A DNA stretch of 64,000 bases from Candidatus Eiseniibacteriota bacterium. Lineage in GTDB: Bacteria > Eisenbacteria > RBG-16-71-46 > CAIMUX01. The notes below the pieces were generated by a model. The model was given only the letters and a program-made list of their open reading frames with translations. It was not told where the DNA came from and searched no databases. Position 1 is the first letter of the stretch, and each line of letters starts with the position of its first letter. Location: assembly GCA_016712505.1 (NCBI GenBank), contig JADJQY010000015.1, positions 1-64,000 of the forward strand, written 5' to 3'. Made by a program: the position numbers and the translations under genes. This document shows positions 26,949-36,502 of this stretch, piece after piece.

Positions 26949-27584
26949 TCACCCGCCCCACGTCCGCGACTCGACCGGCGTCGGCGCGCACTCCTCGACC
27001 AGCGCCCCAATCCCCAGCGCGTGCGTCGGGCCGAACACCAGATCGACGTCCTGCCAGCCCTCCGGCCATTCGAGGCCCGGCGGGATCTTGATCATGCTGG
27101 TGGTGCCGGCGCCGCCGGTGAGGTCGGAGCAGAGGTAGCTGAGGCAGTCATCGTAGTGCGACCAGAGACCGATCCACCAATCGCCGGAAACACAACAACC
27201 ATTGGGAAACGCGTACTCGTAGTGTCGACAGCTTGGCCAGTAGGCCGGGGAGTCACCGACACTGATGTACTGGATGTACACCACCTGCCCCGGGGCGCCC
27301 ATCCCATCATCCTGCCAGACCAACAAGTCATAGGCGGTCCCCGCCCAGATACCGATCTGCGACAGCTCGAATGCAATGCCCACGACTTCCCACGAGCCGG
27401 AATAGCGCTCCGCGAACGCGCCGTAGTCCGGCGGAACGAGCAGTTCGGGTCGCGGACAGTATGCCGTTTCGTAGCTCCCGTCGGCATTGGACAGGAGCGT
27501 CTGCGCTCTGGATGTCGAACTCTCGAGAGCTCCGATCAGAGCGAGGCCGGCAGCCGCGATGGCGCGGGCAGGGAAACGAGCCAT
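26949..27584 (-). CDS. Secreted protein of the hot-spot family, copy A, frameshifted at its tail
   Basis: The 211-residue protein has a signal peptide (A-I-A-A-A-G-L-A-L-I-G-A-L, cleavage near A-Q), then the family body: N-A-D-G-S-Y-E-T-A-Y, P-D-Y-G-A-F-A-E-R-Y-S-G-S-W-E-V, W-Q-D-D-G-M-G-A-P-G-Q-V, G-C-C-V-S-G-D-W-W-I-G-L-W, K-I-P-P-G-L-E-W-P-E-G-W-Q. It stops at E-S-R-T-W-G-G. A run of five C in copy B is four C here (near 26958), which moves the end out of frame and removes the V-K-S-L-Y-G-G-R tail. The ATG at 27584 follows AAGGAGG. The role is unknown. If the missing base is a sequencing error the tail is intact. Confidence 0.75.
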   Translation of the reverse strand: MARFPARAIAAAGLALIGALESSTSRAQTLLSNADGSYETAYCPRPELLVPPDYGAFAERYSGSWEVVGIAFELSQIGIWAGTAYDLLVWQDDGMGAPGQVVYIQYISVGDSPAYWPSCRHYEYAFPNGCCVSGDWWIGLWSHYDDCLSYLCSDLTGGAGTTSMIKIPPGLEWPEGWQDVDLVFGPTHALGIGALVEECAPTPVESRTWGG

Positions 27585-27648
27585 GTCGCATCCTCCTTCC
27601 TCGCTTGGTCCGCGGCTGCGGGTGCAGCGCACGAGCGCAGCCGATCAG

Positions 27649-27668
27649 AACTGTCCCCGGGGACAGTT
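27649..27668. repeat. Perfect 20-base palindrome AACTGTCCCC/GGGGACAGTT, copy 1
   Basis: The sequence equals its own reverse complement over 20 bases and recurs, 18 bases long, at 28780. It is followed in both places by the same N-acetyltransferase 3' sequence. It may be a REP-like element or the hairpin of a bidirectional terminator. Confidence 0.7.
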
Positions 27669-27693
27669 GCGCGCGCTCGGCGACCGGATGAGT

Positions 27694-27792
27694 CTAGCAG
27701 TCCGGGGGTGGATCGGGCTCGTGACCTTGCTTCACCGCGACGGCTTCACGATAGAGATCGGGGTCGGCGCGAAAGACGTCGGCGAGCGCGGG
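27694..27792 (-). pseudogene. Duplicated 3' fragment of the arylamine N-acetyltransferase gene
   Basis: This minus-strand stretch encodes L-A-D-V-F-R-A-D-P-D-L-Y-R-E-A-V-A-V and ends in D-C-stop, matching the last ~30 residues of the acetyltransferase at 28824 (A-D-V-F-H-A-D-P-D-L-Y-L-E-A-V). The similarity extends past the stop through the palindrome. Only the tail is present. It lies between copies A and B of the secreted family, so the duplication unit included both. Confidence 0.8.
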
Positions 27793-27908
27793 CGCCACGT
27801 GCCTCGAAGCCCACGTGGAATCATGTGCAAGCCGAGCTGGACCATCCTCCCCAGGGCCTCCCGCGAGGAAGGCGATCGTTGGTTGCCCGGCGCATTCCGA
27901 GCCGTTCG

Positions 27909-28560
27909 TTACCGCCCCCCATAGAGCGACTTCACCCGCCCCCACGTCCGCGACTCGACCGGCGTCGGCGCGCACTCCTCGACCAGCGCCCCAATCCCCA
28001 GCGCGTGCGTCGGGCCGAACACCAGATCGACGTCCTGCCAGCCCTCCGGCCATTCCAGGCCCGGCGGGATCTTGATCATGCTGGTGGTGCCGGCGCCGCC
28101 GGTGAGGTCGGAGCAGAGGTAGTATCGTAGCCGCCGCGGGCTGAACGAGCCACAAACCAACCCACCAGTCACCCGACACGCAGCATCCAGGAGTGAGGCT
28201 GTACTCGTAGTGAAGGCAGTTGGGCCAATAGGGAGGCTGCGGCTCGAGTTCGATCCTTCTCGTGCAGATCACCTGGCCCGGCGCACCCGAGCCATCGTCC
28301 TGCCAGACAAAAAGGTCATGCAGGCTACTCCCCCAGATCCCGATCTGAGTGAACTCCAGCGTCACGCCCACGACCTGCCACGCCCCCGAGTACCGCTCCG
28401 CGAATGCCCCGTAGTCCGGCGGGAGGAGCACGTCTTCCCGCGGTAGGTAGGCGGTCTCAAAGCTCCCGTCGGCGTTGGACAGCAGTGTCTGGGCCGCTGA
28501 CGTCGAGCTCGCGAGCACGGCCAAGCCGACCAGATAGGTGATGCGCAGTCGAACCCTCAC
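27909..28560 (-). pseudogene. Secreted protein of the hot-spot family, copy B, split by a frameshift
   Basis: From ATG 28560 the product has a signal peptide (Y-L-V-G-L-A-V-L-A-S-S-T-S-A) and the family body through G-C-C-V-S-G-D-W-W-V-G-L-W-L-V-Q-P. The frame changes by one base near 28127. The rest continues as Y-L-C-S-D-L-T-G-G-A-G-T-T-S-M-I-K-I-P-P-G and ends C-A-P-T-P-V-E-S-R-T-W-G-R-V-K-S-L-Y-G-G-R. Restoring one base gives a complete protein of about 216 residues, close to copy A along its length. Either a recent pseudogene or a sequencing indel. Function unknown. Confidence 0.75.
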
Positions 28561-28650
28561 TTTGACTCCTCCCTTCGCTCTCGTCGCCGCCTACCGAGAT
28601 ACCACGACCTTCTCGGCGGCAAGGGTGGGCAGCGGAATCCGAGCCGTTCG

Positions 28651-28727
28651 CTACCGTCTACCGTAGAGCGACTTCACGCACCCCCACGTCCGCGCCTCGA
28701 CCGTCGTCGGCGCACACTCCTCGATGC
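28651..28727 (-). pseudogene. Remnant 3' tail of a further hot-spot family copy
   Basis: This stretch encodes E-E-C-A-P-T-T-V-E-A-R-T-W-G-C-V-K-S-L-Y-G-R-R followed by a stop, which is the family C-terminus. Nothing of the body remains upstream, where the palindrome and the acetyltransferase 3' end follow. It shows that the tail region was copied at least five times in the window. Confidence 0.75.
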
Positions 28728-28779
28728 CTCGCTCGGGGTCGGCGGCGAAGGGTGAGGCGCGTGAACACGGCCGCTCCGG

Positions 28780-28797
28780 ACTGTCCCCGGGGACAGT
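28780..28797. repeat. Palindrome ACTGTCCCC/GGGGACAGT, copy 2
   Basis: An 18-base perfect palindrome matching the core of the one at 27649, placed just downstream of the acetyltransferase stop. Position after a gene end fits a transcription-termination or REP-like role; no T-run follows. Confidence 0.65.
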
Positions 28798-28823
28798 TGC
28801 GCGCGTCCGGCGACCGGATGAGT

Positions 28824-29623
28824 CTAGCACTCCAGGCGTGGATCGGGCTCCTGGCGTCGCTGCACCGCGACGGCTTCGAGATAGAGATCGGGATCGGCGT
28901 GAAAGACGTCGGCAAGCGCGGCGGGGATCTGATCGGCGGAAAGTTCCACCGTCTCGGGGCTGGCGCCGACGTAGCGGGTCAGGACACCGTCGCGCAGCGT
29001 GGTATAGACGCCGTCGACGTCGCGGGCGTAAACGAGGCGACGGAGGAAGCTGCTCGGGACGGTCCAGTCATTGGCTGCGGTGATGAGCGGTTGCAGATCC
29101 GCGAGGCGCCGTGGCGTGGGATCGAGGACTTTGGTGGGACCGGGGTTGCGCGTGACCTGGATGGCGGCGCCGTCGACTCGATAGTCGAACGACTCGCGGT
29201 GGGTCTCGAGGGTGAAGGACTCGAACAGAGGATAGGCGCGAAAGATCGGTGCGGCGTAGCCGACATCGGCGTATTGGGGGCCCTCGGTGAGCTCGACCCG
29301 CACGCACAGGTGGCCGGCGTCCATGTACATCAGGGAGGCGTCGAAACCGAGCGCCTGCAGGAGCTCACGAAGGCCGCGGGCGAGTGTCCAGCAGAGCCTC
29401 CGGCGCCGCGGGTGATGATCCGATCGACGTACTCCTCCATGGAGGGCATGAAGTCGCCGCGCGCCCGGCCGGGTTCGTAGTCGATCAGCTTGGTCAGGGT
29501 CTCGAACGGCACGCGAAGCTGGTGCTCCCGGATGATTCGATGCAGGAAGTCGAGGGTTGGCACCTCGGGCTCGAGCTCGAGGTGCGCGAGGAGCCGAAGT
29601 TCAGGTGAGAGCTGGGGCTTCAT
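28824..29623 (-). pseudogene. Arylamine N-acetyltransferase-like gene, frameshifted at the active-site Cys
   Basis: The N-terminal frame (29623 down to about 29398) reads V-P-F-E-T-L-T-K-L-I-D-Y and R-G-A-G-G-S. The C-terminal frame holds M-Y-M-D-A-G-H-L-C-V-R-V (catalytic His), Y-A-D-V-G-Y (catalytic Asp) and the remainder to L-E-C. One base is missing at GGAGGCTCTGCTGG. Adding it gives R-G-A-G-G-S-C-W-T-L-A-R-G-L-R, the Cys motif of the NAT family, which moves acetyl groups from acetyl-CoA to arylamines or hydroxylamines. Combined length about 266 residues is normal for NAT. Whether truly broken or misread, the gene is otherwise well conserved. Confidence 0.75.
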
Positions 29624-29672
29624 CGGACCTCTCCTTCTCCTACCGGGCGCACGGCACCCAGGGCCACTTCGC

Positions 29673-30346
29673 TCAGGCCCCGACCTGGAAGCGATCGAGG
29701 ATCGCGCGCAGGGACGTGCCGCGCACGGTGCAGGTGGCGGCTTGCTCGAGTTCGGGCACCTTGGGGTTCCAGGCGATGCTGAAGCCGGCGCGGCGGGCGA
29801 CGGCGCAGTCGTTCATGTGGTCGCCGACGAAGGCGCAGCGGGAGAGAGGGAGCCCGTTCTGTTCGGCGAGCAACTCGAGGGCGTGGGCCTTCCCCTCTTG
29901 ATCGTACGGGGTGGCGGTCCAGCCGATCAGGCGCTCCGCGGAATCGAAGTGGAGCTTGTTGGTGAAGACAGCTTCGAATGGATGCTCGGGGAAGTGCTCC
30001 TCGATCACGACATCGAGCGTGCCGGAGATCACGGCGAGGCGGTAGCCGCGGGCCCGAAGGGCAAGCAGCGTGTCGTGAGCGTCGTCGATCGGGCGGAGCT
30101 TCCGGACCTCCTCGACGATCTCACTCCGGGTGGCGCTGGCGTCGATCCAGCCCTGGACATCGAGGCGACCCACTGCGCGTAGTCGATTTCGCCGGCGAGG
30201 AACGAACGGAAGCGGGCGGCGCCGATCTCCGGGCCGCCGGTGAAGCGGTGGTTGAGCAGTTCCCAGATCACATGCCCGTGGGGAGACTCGACCAGCGTGC
30301 CGTCGATGTCGAAGGCGATCAGGGCGATGTCGTCGGGAGCGCGCAT
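29673..30346 (-). pseudogene. HAD-superfamily (phosphoserine-phosphatase-like) hydrolase, frameshifted
   Basis: The first frame starts A-F-D-I-D-G-T-L-V-E-S (motif I, nucleophile Asp). After one-base slippage near 30175 the second frame gives V-I-S-G-T-L-D-V (motif II), E-G-K-A-H-A-L (motif III Lys) and F-V-G-D-H-M-N-D-C (motif IV). Together they make about 224 residues, normal for a SerB-like HAD phosphatase. The substrate is not determined. It follows the acetyltransferase start by 50 bases in the reverse direction and precedes nfo by sequence, all on the minus strand. Confidence 0.75.
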
Positions 30347-30389
30347 GACGAAATCCTTTCGGGTGCGGTGATGGCGGAGCGCGCCGCTC

Positions 30390-31247
30390 TCAGGCCAGGC
30401 GCGAAAGGCGCCTCAGGGTGGCGAGGTTGCGCTTGTCCCCCTCCTCCTCCTTGGGCGTCTCGAGCACCATCGGGACGTTGCGAAAAACCGGGTCCTTCAG
30501 AAAGAAGCCGAACGGCTTCCGCCCGATGTGACCGTCGCCGATGTTCTCGTGGCGATCGACGCGCGAGCCCAGGTCCTTCTTCGAGTCGTTGAGATGGAAC
30601 CAGACGATCGAGTCGAGCCCGAGGCGCGCGCGAAGTTGCTCGCGGAACCCGGCATACCCCTCCGCCCCGCGGTAGTCATAGCCGGCGGCCAGGAGATGAC
30701 AGGTGTCGAGACAGATCCCGAGCCGTCCGGAATCTCCCGACTCCTGGAGCAGGAACTCGAGGTGCTCCAGCTTGTGACCGAGACAGGTCCCCTGCCCCGC
30801 GGTCGACTCGATCACCAGTCGGGTGCGGAAGCCGGCGGTTCGCGCGATCGCCTGGCGAAGAGCGATCGCGACCCGCCGAAGTCCCTCCGGTTCTCCCGTA
30901 CCCATGTGCGCCCCGGGATGAAAGACCAGACGCGGAATGCCGAGCGCCTCGCAGCGTTCGAGCTCGACCACGAAGGCGTCGATCGACCGTTGCCAGAGAG
31001 CCTCGTCGGCCGAACCGAAGTTGAGCAGATAGGAACTGTGCGCCGCCATCTCGAACGGGCCGAGGCGGGCGTTGGTCTCCTGGAAGACCCGGATCACCTC
31101 GTCGGTGAGCGGCTTGGCCGCCCACTGGTTCGAGGTCTTGGTGAAGAGCTGCACCGCGCCGGAGCGATGACGTGCCGCCTCCTCCAGAGCGAGGTGGAGT
31201 CCGCCCGCGATCGACATGTGGGCACCGAGATAGGGATGGGTCGACAT
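30390..31247 (-). CDS. nfo: Endonuclease IV (AP endonuclease)
   Basis: The 285-residue protein has the family start Y-L-G-A-H-M-S-I-A-G-G, A-A-H-S-S-Y-L-L-N, the metal-ligand regions V-F-H-P-G-A-H, I-E-S-T-A-G-Q-G, I-C-L-D-T-C-H-L-L-A-A-G-Y-D, and F-H-L-N-D-S-K and D-R-H-E-N-I-G-D-G-H-I-G. These supply the trinuclear zinc site. It cuts abasic sites in base-excision repair. Length fits the E. coli enzyme (285). The ATG at 31247 was chosen because the conserved N-terminus begins there; the frame is open further upstream. It is intact, unlike most neighbours. Confidence 0.95.
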   Translation of the reverse strand: MSTHPYLGAHMSIAGGLHLALEEAARHRSGAVQLFTKTSNQWAAKPLTDEVIRVFQETNARLGPFEMAAHSSYLLNFGSADEALWQRSIDAFVVELERCEALGIPRLVFHPGAHMGTGEPEGLRRVAIALRQAIARTAGFRTRLVIESTAGQGTCLGHKLEHLEFLLQESGDSGRLGICLDTCHLLAAGYDYRGAEGYAGFREQLRARLGLDSIVWFHLNDSKKDLGSRVDRHENIGDGHIGRKPFGFFLKDPVFRNVPMVLETPKEEEGDKRNLATLRRLSRLA

Positions 31248-31336
31248 CGCCGCGCAGCCTAGCAGACGGCCACGCGCGGCGCGGGGTCCGATCGGGGAAA
31301 AGAGACCGTTCACCCGCCGCCGCCGGATGGGCGAAG

Positions 31337-33236
31337 ATGCGCCCCATGGAAACCATCGTCCTCCACTTCGCGGTCGACCTGCTGCGCGAAAGCCTGGCCT
31401 GGCCGCTCCGGATCCTCTCGAGCGAACGGTTGAGTGCAACCTGCCTCGGCCTGGGCGTCGAGAGCGCCGATCGAGCCACCCGACGCCGTCTGGTGATCGA
31501 TGTTGCCGCCGAGCACCCCAGCCTGCACATGGCCTACCTGCCGAAGGACTTCGAGCCCGGCTCGACCGGCGGTCCGTTCGGCTCGTTGCCGGGCGGACTG
31601 CTGCGCGGAGTCGAGGAAGAGGGCGATCCGCGGCTGTTCGGGTTCGCGCTCGAAACCACGGAGGGAGACCGGCGCCGTCTACTGGCCGCCTGGACCGGCC
31701 GGGGCGGCAATCTGCGTCTGCTCGACGCGGAGGGGATCGTCATCGAGTCGCTGCTTCGCGGCGGACCGACGGCGGGGGAACGCTACACTCCTCCCCCCCG
31801 CACAGAACTCGATGGAACACGCTCCGACCCGCTGGAACTCGCGCTCCAGGTCGCCGATCAGCCGACCGAGGCGTGGCCAAAGACGTTGACCCGGATGGGG
31901 CCTCGGATCGGACTGGCGGCCGCGGCCGACGCGATCGCCCGCGCCTTGCGCGAGAGTGCGGACCCTGAGGTGGCGATTCCGCGAGCGCTCGCGCTCCTCG
32001 CCGCACGGCCGCCGGCGGCGGAACCGCTGCTCTATCTCTTCCCGCGGCGGGCCGAGATCGCCTGGCCCGGTCGAAAGTTCATGACCGCGGAGAAACTCGC
32101 CCTGCCCGCGGCAGAGATCGCGCTCTACGCGCTCCCGACCTTCGAGTCGTTCGTCGCGGCGCGGAAGGATCCCGAGCTCTGGACTCTCTTCGGCCGCGCC
32201 CATGCGGCGCTGGTGCAACGGGCGCGGGACGCGGGTGAGCGTGCGCGGCGGCTCCGCGAGGTCGAACAGGAAGGTCGGCGACTCGTGCGGCTCCGCGCCA
32301 GCCTGTTGGCCGAACGCGGGGCCGAAGGCGAGGGACTGGCCCATCGGCGATTCGGCGAGGCGATTCTGCAGAACTTCGCCCAGATTGCGCGCGGGCAGGC
32401 CGAGCTGATCGCGCAAGATTGGAGCGCGGAGGGCGCGCCGCCGCTCCGGATCCCGCTCGACCCCGCAAAATCGGCGAAGGAGAACGCCGAGTCACACTTC
32501 CGGAAGGCCCGCCGGTGGAACGCGGTGAGCCGCATCGAAAGAAGCGACGCGAGCTGATCGAGCGGGCGGTGGTGCAGCTTTCCTACCTCGAGACGCGGAT
32601 CCGCGATGCCGAGAGCTGCCCTTCGCCGACCGCCTTCGAGTCGTGGCGCAAGGAGGCTCTCGGCGGGCTCTACCGCCGGCCCGCGGCGCCGGTCGATCCA
32701 GGGTCGGCCGGGGACAGCGCGGCCCGCGGCGCGCGCGGTAACAAGGGAGCGGCAGGGGGCAAGGGCGGCGGCAAGGGTGGAGGCAAGGCGGCAGGGGACG
32801 CGCGCGGCGGCAAGCGAGGCGATCCTCGCGCGCGGCAGAGCTTCCGTCCGCGCGCCTTCACCACCAGGGACGGCTGGACGGTCTGGGTCGGTCGCTCCAA
32901 TCAGGAAAACGACCACGTGACCCATGTTCTCGCTCACCCTGAGGACCCTCTGGTTCCATGCCCACGGCGTGCCCGGCAGCCATGTGGTGTTGCGGCGCGA
33001 GGGACGAAAGGACAATCCGAGTGCCAAGACGATGGAGGAAGCGGCGGCCATCGCCGCCTTCTTCAGCAAGGCGCGCCACGCGGGCAAGGCACCGGTGATC
33101 TACACGCTCAAGAAGTACGTGCGCAAGCCGAGCAAGGCCCCCGGCCGGCCTCGCCATGGTCGAACGCGAGAAGATGATCATGGTCCAGCCGCGCGACCCC
33201 GATGAGGGGCGCACGCCGGAGTGGGAAGAGGATTGA
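31337..33236 (+). pseudogene. rqcH: Ribosome quality-control factor RqcH (NFACT protein), three frameshifts
   Basis: The first frame (to about 32520) encodes an NFACT-N-like domain and the helical coiled-coil segment, including P-L-D-P-A-K-S-A-K-E-N-A-E-S-H-F-R-K-A-R-R. The next frame gives R-K-K-R-R-E-L-I-E-R-A-V-V and a Gly/Lys-rich linker, then W-V-G-R-S-N-Q-E-N-D-H-V-T. After about 32920 another frame gives the NFACT-R core L-W-F-H-A-H-G-V-P-G-S-H-V-V-L and V-I-Y-T-L-K-K-Y-V-R-K-P. After about 33145 a last frame ends M-V-E-R-E-K-M-I-M-V-Q-P. Restored length is about 630 residues. RqcH recruits tRNA-Ala to stalled 50S subunits for alanine tailing. Either ATG at 31337 or 31346 may start it. 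Confidence 0.75.
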
Positions 33237-33262
33237 GCCGAACGGCGGGTGGAGTACCCGCC

Positions 33263-34425
33263 CTACAGGTCTGCCCGCGCGAACGGATCGATCCGTTCGG
33301 CGAGGAGGGTCAGAGGTACGGCCTCGACCCTGGAATCGAGTTCGAACCGCTTATCCCCCGGATAGACGATCGCCACCCGCTCCAGGCCAAGATCATCCAG
33401 GGCGACCCGAATCGAACGGGTGACTCGCGGGGCGTCGATTCGCTTGCACCGACTCCGTAGAGGCGATCTCCCCGCCGGAGGAGCAGGTCGAGTTCGGCCC
33501 CCTGATGCGTGCCCCAGAAGTACGCCTCGTCGTGCGGGACATGACGCAGCACCTGCTCGACCACGAAGCCCTCCCAGGAGGCGCCGACCTTCGGGTGGGT
33601 CAGAAGTTGTTTCTCGGTGCCGATCCCGAGAAGCTGGTGAAGCAGACCGCTATCTCGGAGGAAGATCTTGGGAGATTTGATCTGCCGCTTGCCGAGATTC
33701 GCGAACCAGGGCTGGAGTTGTCGCACCATCAGCGTCCGTGAGGAGATCCAGGTACCGGCGGCAGGTGAGCGGACTCACTCCGAGCGCCCGGAGCAGGCTC
33801 TGCTGCATTCAGAGTTGCCCGTGGTAGTGGGCGAGCATGCTCAGAAGCGAAGGAGCGCGATCGCGGGGACCCGGACCCCCACTGGGGTAGATCGCTCTCG
33901 AGGAGTGCCTGGATGAAGTCCGCGCGCCAGGCCAGACTTTCCTCCTCGCTCGGAGCAAGAAACGCGAGAGGAAACCCGCCGCGTCGCCAGAGTGCCTGCG
34001 CCGATTCCGCTCCGGTCTCCCTCAGGCCGAATCCGCTGATCTCGACCCGCGTGCTCCGGCCGGCCAGGCTCTCGGAGCTCTGACGCAACAGCGACCCGGA
34101 GGCACTCCCGAGGATCAGGAAGTGCGCGGGCCGGGCTCGACGGTCCGCGAGCACGCGAAGCACCGTGAAGAGTTCAGGGCGGCGCTGGATCTCGTCGATC
34201 ACGACCAGTCCTTCGAGCGGGGCGAGTGCGGTCATCGGCTCGCTGAGTCGACCGAGGCTCGCCGGATCCTCGAGATCGAAGTAGTTCGGGGAGTCCTCGG
34301 AGAGCAGTTCTCGGGCCAGCGTGGTCTTGCCGCACTGGCGCGGGCCGGTGAGGACGACGACCGGGCTGCGGCGGAGTGCCCCGTCGAGTGCGGCCTTGGC
34401 TTCCGGGTCTTGGAAGGGTCATAGC
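33263..34425 (-). pseudogene. ATP-binding protein of the DUF4143 AAA family, multiple frameshifts
   Basis: Fragments in order are: L-T-G-P-R-Q-C-G-K-T-T-L-A-R (Walker A); V-V-I-D-E-I-Q-R-R-P-E-L (Walker B); F-L-I-L-G-S-A-S; F-I-Q-A-L-L-E-S-D-L-P; M-L-A-H-Y-H-G-Q-L; R-R-Y-L-D-L-L; K-S-P-K-I-F-L-R-D-S-G-L-L-H; V-A-I-V-Y-P-G-D-K-R. This is the typical layout of DUF4143 ATPases. At least five one-base changes separate the pieces, including one near the presumed ATG at 34425. It is either a true pseudogene or the worst-affected part of an error-prone stretch. Its promoter region carries the inverted repeat at 34434-34470. Confidence 0.7.
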
Positions 34426-34433
34426 GAAATTTA

Positions 34434-34470
34434 CCATGAAAATCGTCCACCTGATGATCGATTTTCATGG
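34434..34470. promoter_or_regulatory. Inverted repeat upstream of the DUF4143 ATPase gene
   Basis: CCATGAAAATCG (34434-34445) and CGATTTTCATGG (34459-34470) are perfect 12-base complements around a 13-base spacer, in an AT-rich pocket in otherwise GC-rich sequence. Position just before the ATPase start suggests an operator, possibly self-bound; this is inferred. Confidence 0.55.
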
Positions 34471-34508
34471 GAAAATGCTCTCAGCCTGCGGGCAGGGGTC
34501 CGATCACC

Positions 34509-36488
34509 TCACCGCGCGAGCCGCGCGAGGGCCAAACGCGCAGCCTCCCCGCAACCGGATCGTCGCCCAGGGACGTGTAGGCGGCCCGCGCCTGCTCGAG
34601 ACGACCGCGCACGAACAACAGATCGGCCGCCCGGAGCGGGGCACTGCCCAGCCAGGCAGCGCTTGCCAGCGGCGCGCGCGACTCCAGGAGATAGGCCAGG
34701 TTCCGCGCACGCTGAGCGATGGGTGATCCCTGGGGTGCGAGGCGGAGCAGAGCCTCGAGGTCGTCCCGGGCGACCTGCCCGCGGTCGTAGTTCGCAAAGA
34801 CGAGCCCCTCGCGCGCGAGCGGTGACTCGGGATCGAGGGCCGCCGCCTCCCCGTACCAACTGGACCGCTTCCGCCGGACGACCGGTTACCAACTCCACCT
34901 GCCCCAAGCTGATACGGCCGAGACTTGAGAGCGGGTCGAGGGCCACGCCGCGCTCCAGAAGTGGCCGGGCCTCCTCCAGCCGCCCCTCGCGGGCGAGCAA
35001 GGTTCCGAGGTTGATCCGCGCCTTGGCCTCGTTCGGATCGATCGCGATCGCCGCGGCATAGCGCTCCCTGGCCAGGCCGAGGTCCTGCTCCTTCTCCGCA
35101 ATCACGCCCAGGCGGAAGAGGAACTGCCCGTCGCTGGTCGCGGCATCGATCCCGCGTGCGCCGAGGAGCGAAGCGACGATGGCCAGGCCGCCGATCGTCA
35201 CGGCGACGATCCGCCGGGTGGGCGAAACGGCAGGCCAGGCGGAGAGGGCGCCGGAGGCCAGGATGGCGAGCGAGGGAACGAGCGCCAGGCGAAAGCGGCC
35301 TGTGACGAAGAAGAGGCAAATCAGTGCGGCGGAGAACGCGAGGCCCAGGAGAAGGTCGCGCGTGCGTCGACCGACCTCGACACCTGCGCGGTCGTTCCGC
35401 CCGAGCGCCAGGACAGCGCCGAAGGCCGCGAGCCCGAGCAACAAGGCCATCCCGGGTAGCGGCAAACGGAGCAGGCGGGAGAAGCGCGACTCGAAGCGCA
35501 TCGACTCGACCTGAGGGATCTCGTACTGCGCGGCGAGGAAGCCGAGCTTGGTTCCGAACAGCGCGGCGGCGCGGAGCGGGTCCTGGGCCATGGCGGCGAG
35601 CGCGGCTTGAGTCCAGTAGGCGTCGGCCCGGGACGCGGAGATCGTGCTGCCCGGCGGTACCGCGCCCTCCCGCGCGAGTCGCACCGCGGCGGCGCGCAGT
35701 CCGATCAGATCGCGATCTTCCTGGAGATCGCTCGACGAACGTAGGCCCCGTTCGCTTCCGGACCGTTCCCGATGTAGAGATTGATGCCGCGGTTGACGGA
35801 GATCGGTGTCCAGACCCCACCGGCGAGCCCGTTCCAGAGCAGGGTCGCGAGTAGCGGGAGCGCCAGGCCAAGCAGCAGAGGGAGAACAGCAGCGCGCGCA
35901 CGGCGCAGTGAGAGGCCGAGCGGCGCGAGCAGGCCGAGAAGCGTCGGCTGAGCCAGAAGCAGCAGACCGGCCACTCCCCCGGTCGCCGCAGCGCGCGAGG
36001 GAGCCAGCGGGGTCGCACTCTCTGCCCCCCGCACCGACACGGCAAGGAAGAGCGCCGCGAGGCAGGCGCTCCAGGTCGACGGAAGGAGCACTCCACCGAG
36101 GAAGATCGCCGGAGCGTGGAGCGCGAGAAGCCCACCCCGATCCAGGCGGCGGCAATCCCGTGGATCCGCCGCGCAGTCCAGGCGGTAAGTGCCACGGTGA
36201 GCACCGAAGGAAGAAGCTGCAGGCAGTGGGCGGTCTCCGGATCCGGACCGAGAGGCGCGTAGGCGAGCCCGAGCATCAAGGAAAGAAGGGCGCCTGGGTG
36301 AACGGAGCTTCCCCCAGCCCGCCCCCACCCGCGATCTCCCGCGCCCAGCGGTCGTACACCTCGAGGTCGAGACCCAGATGGCGCCGGAAGGGGTTGTCGG
36401 CCGACTCGGCCAGGTAGATCACGCGAAGCAGGAGGGCGGCGACCGAGGTCACGGCGACCGGGAGGAGCCAGGCGCGATCACGCGCCAT
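34509..36488 (-). pseudogene. Membrane glycosyltransferase (GT39-like) with C-terminal TPRs, several frameshifts
   Basis: From ATG 36488 the pieces are: a transmembrane start with R-V-I-Y-L-A-E-S-A-D-N-P-F; D-L-E-V-Y-D-R-W-A; L-G-L-A-Y-A-P-L-G-P-D; F-L-G-G-V-L-L-P-S-T-W; many hydrophobic helices; P-I-S-V-N-R-G-I-N-L-Y-I-G-N. Then come TPR units such as F-R-L-G-V-I-A-E-K-E-Q-D-L and A-I-A-I-D-P-N-E-A-K-A-R-I-N-L-G-T-L-L. Frame changes fall near 36285, 36130, 35730, 34860 and 34540. The N-terminal half resembles dolichol-phosphate-mannosyl or ArnT-like GT39 enzymes, which use lipid-linked sugars at the periplasmic face. The start lies 15 bases after the selB stop, so it probably forms an operon with it. 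Confidence 0.65.
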
Positions 36489-36502
36489 CGGGACTGCGCC
36501 CT

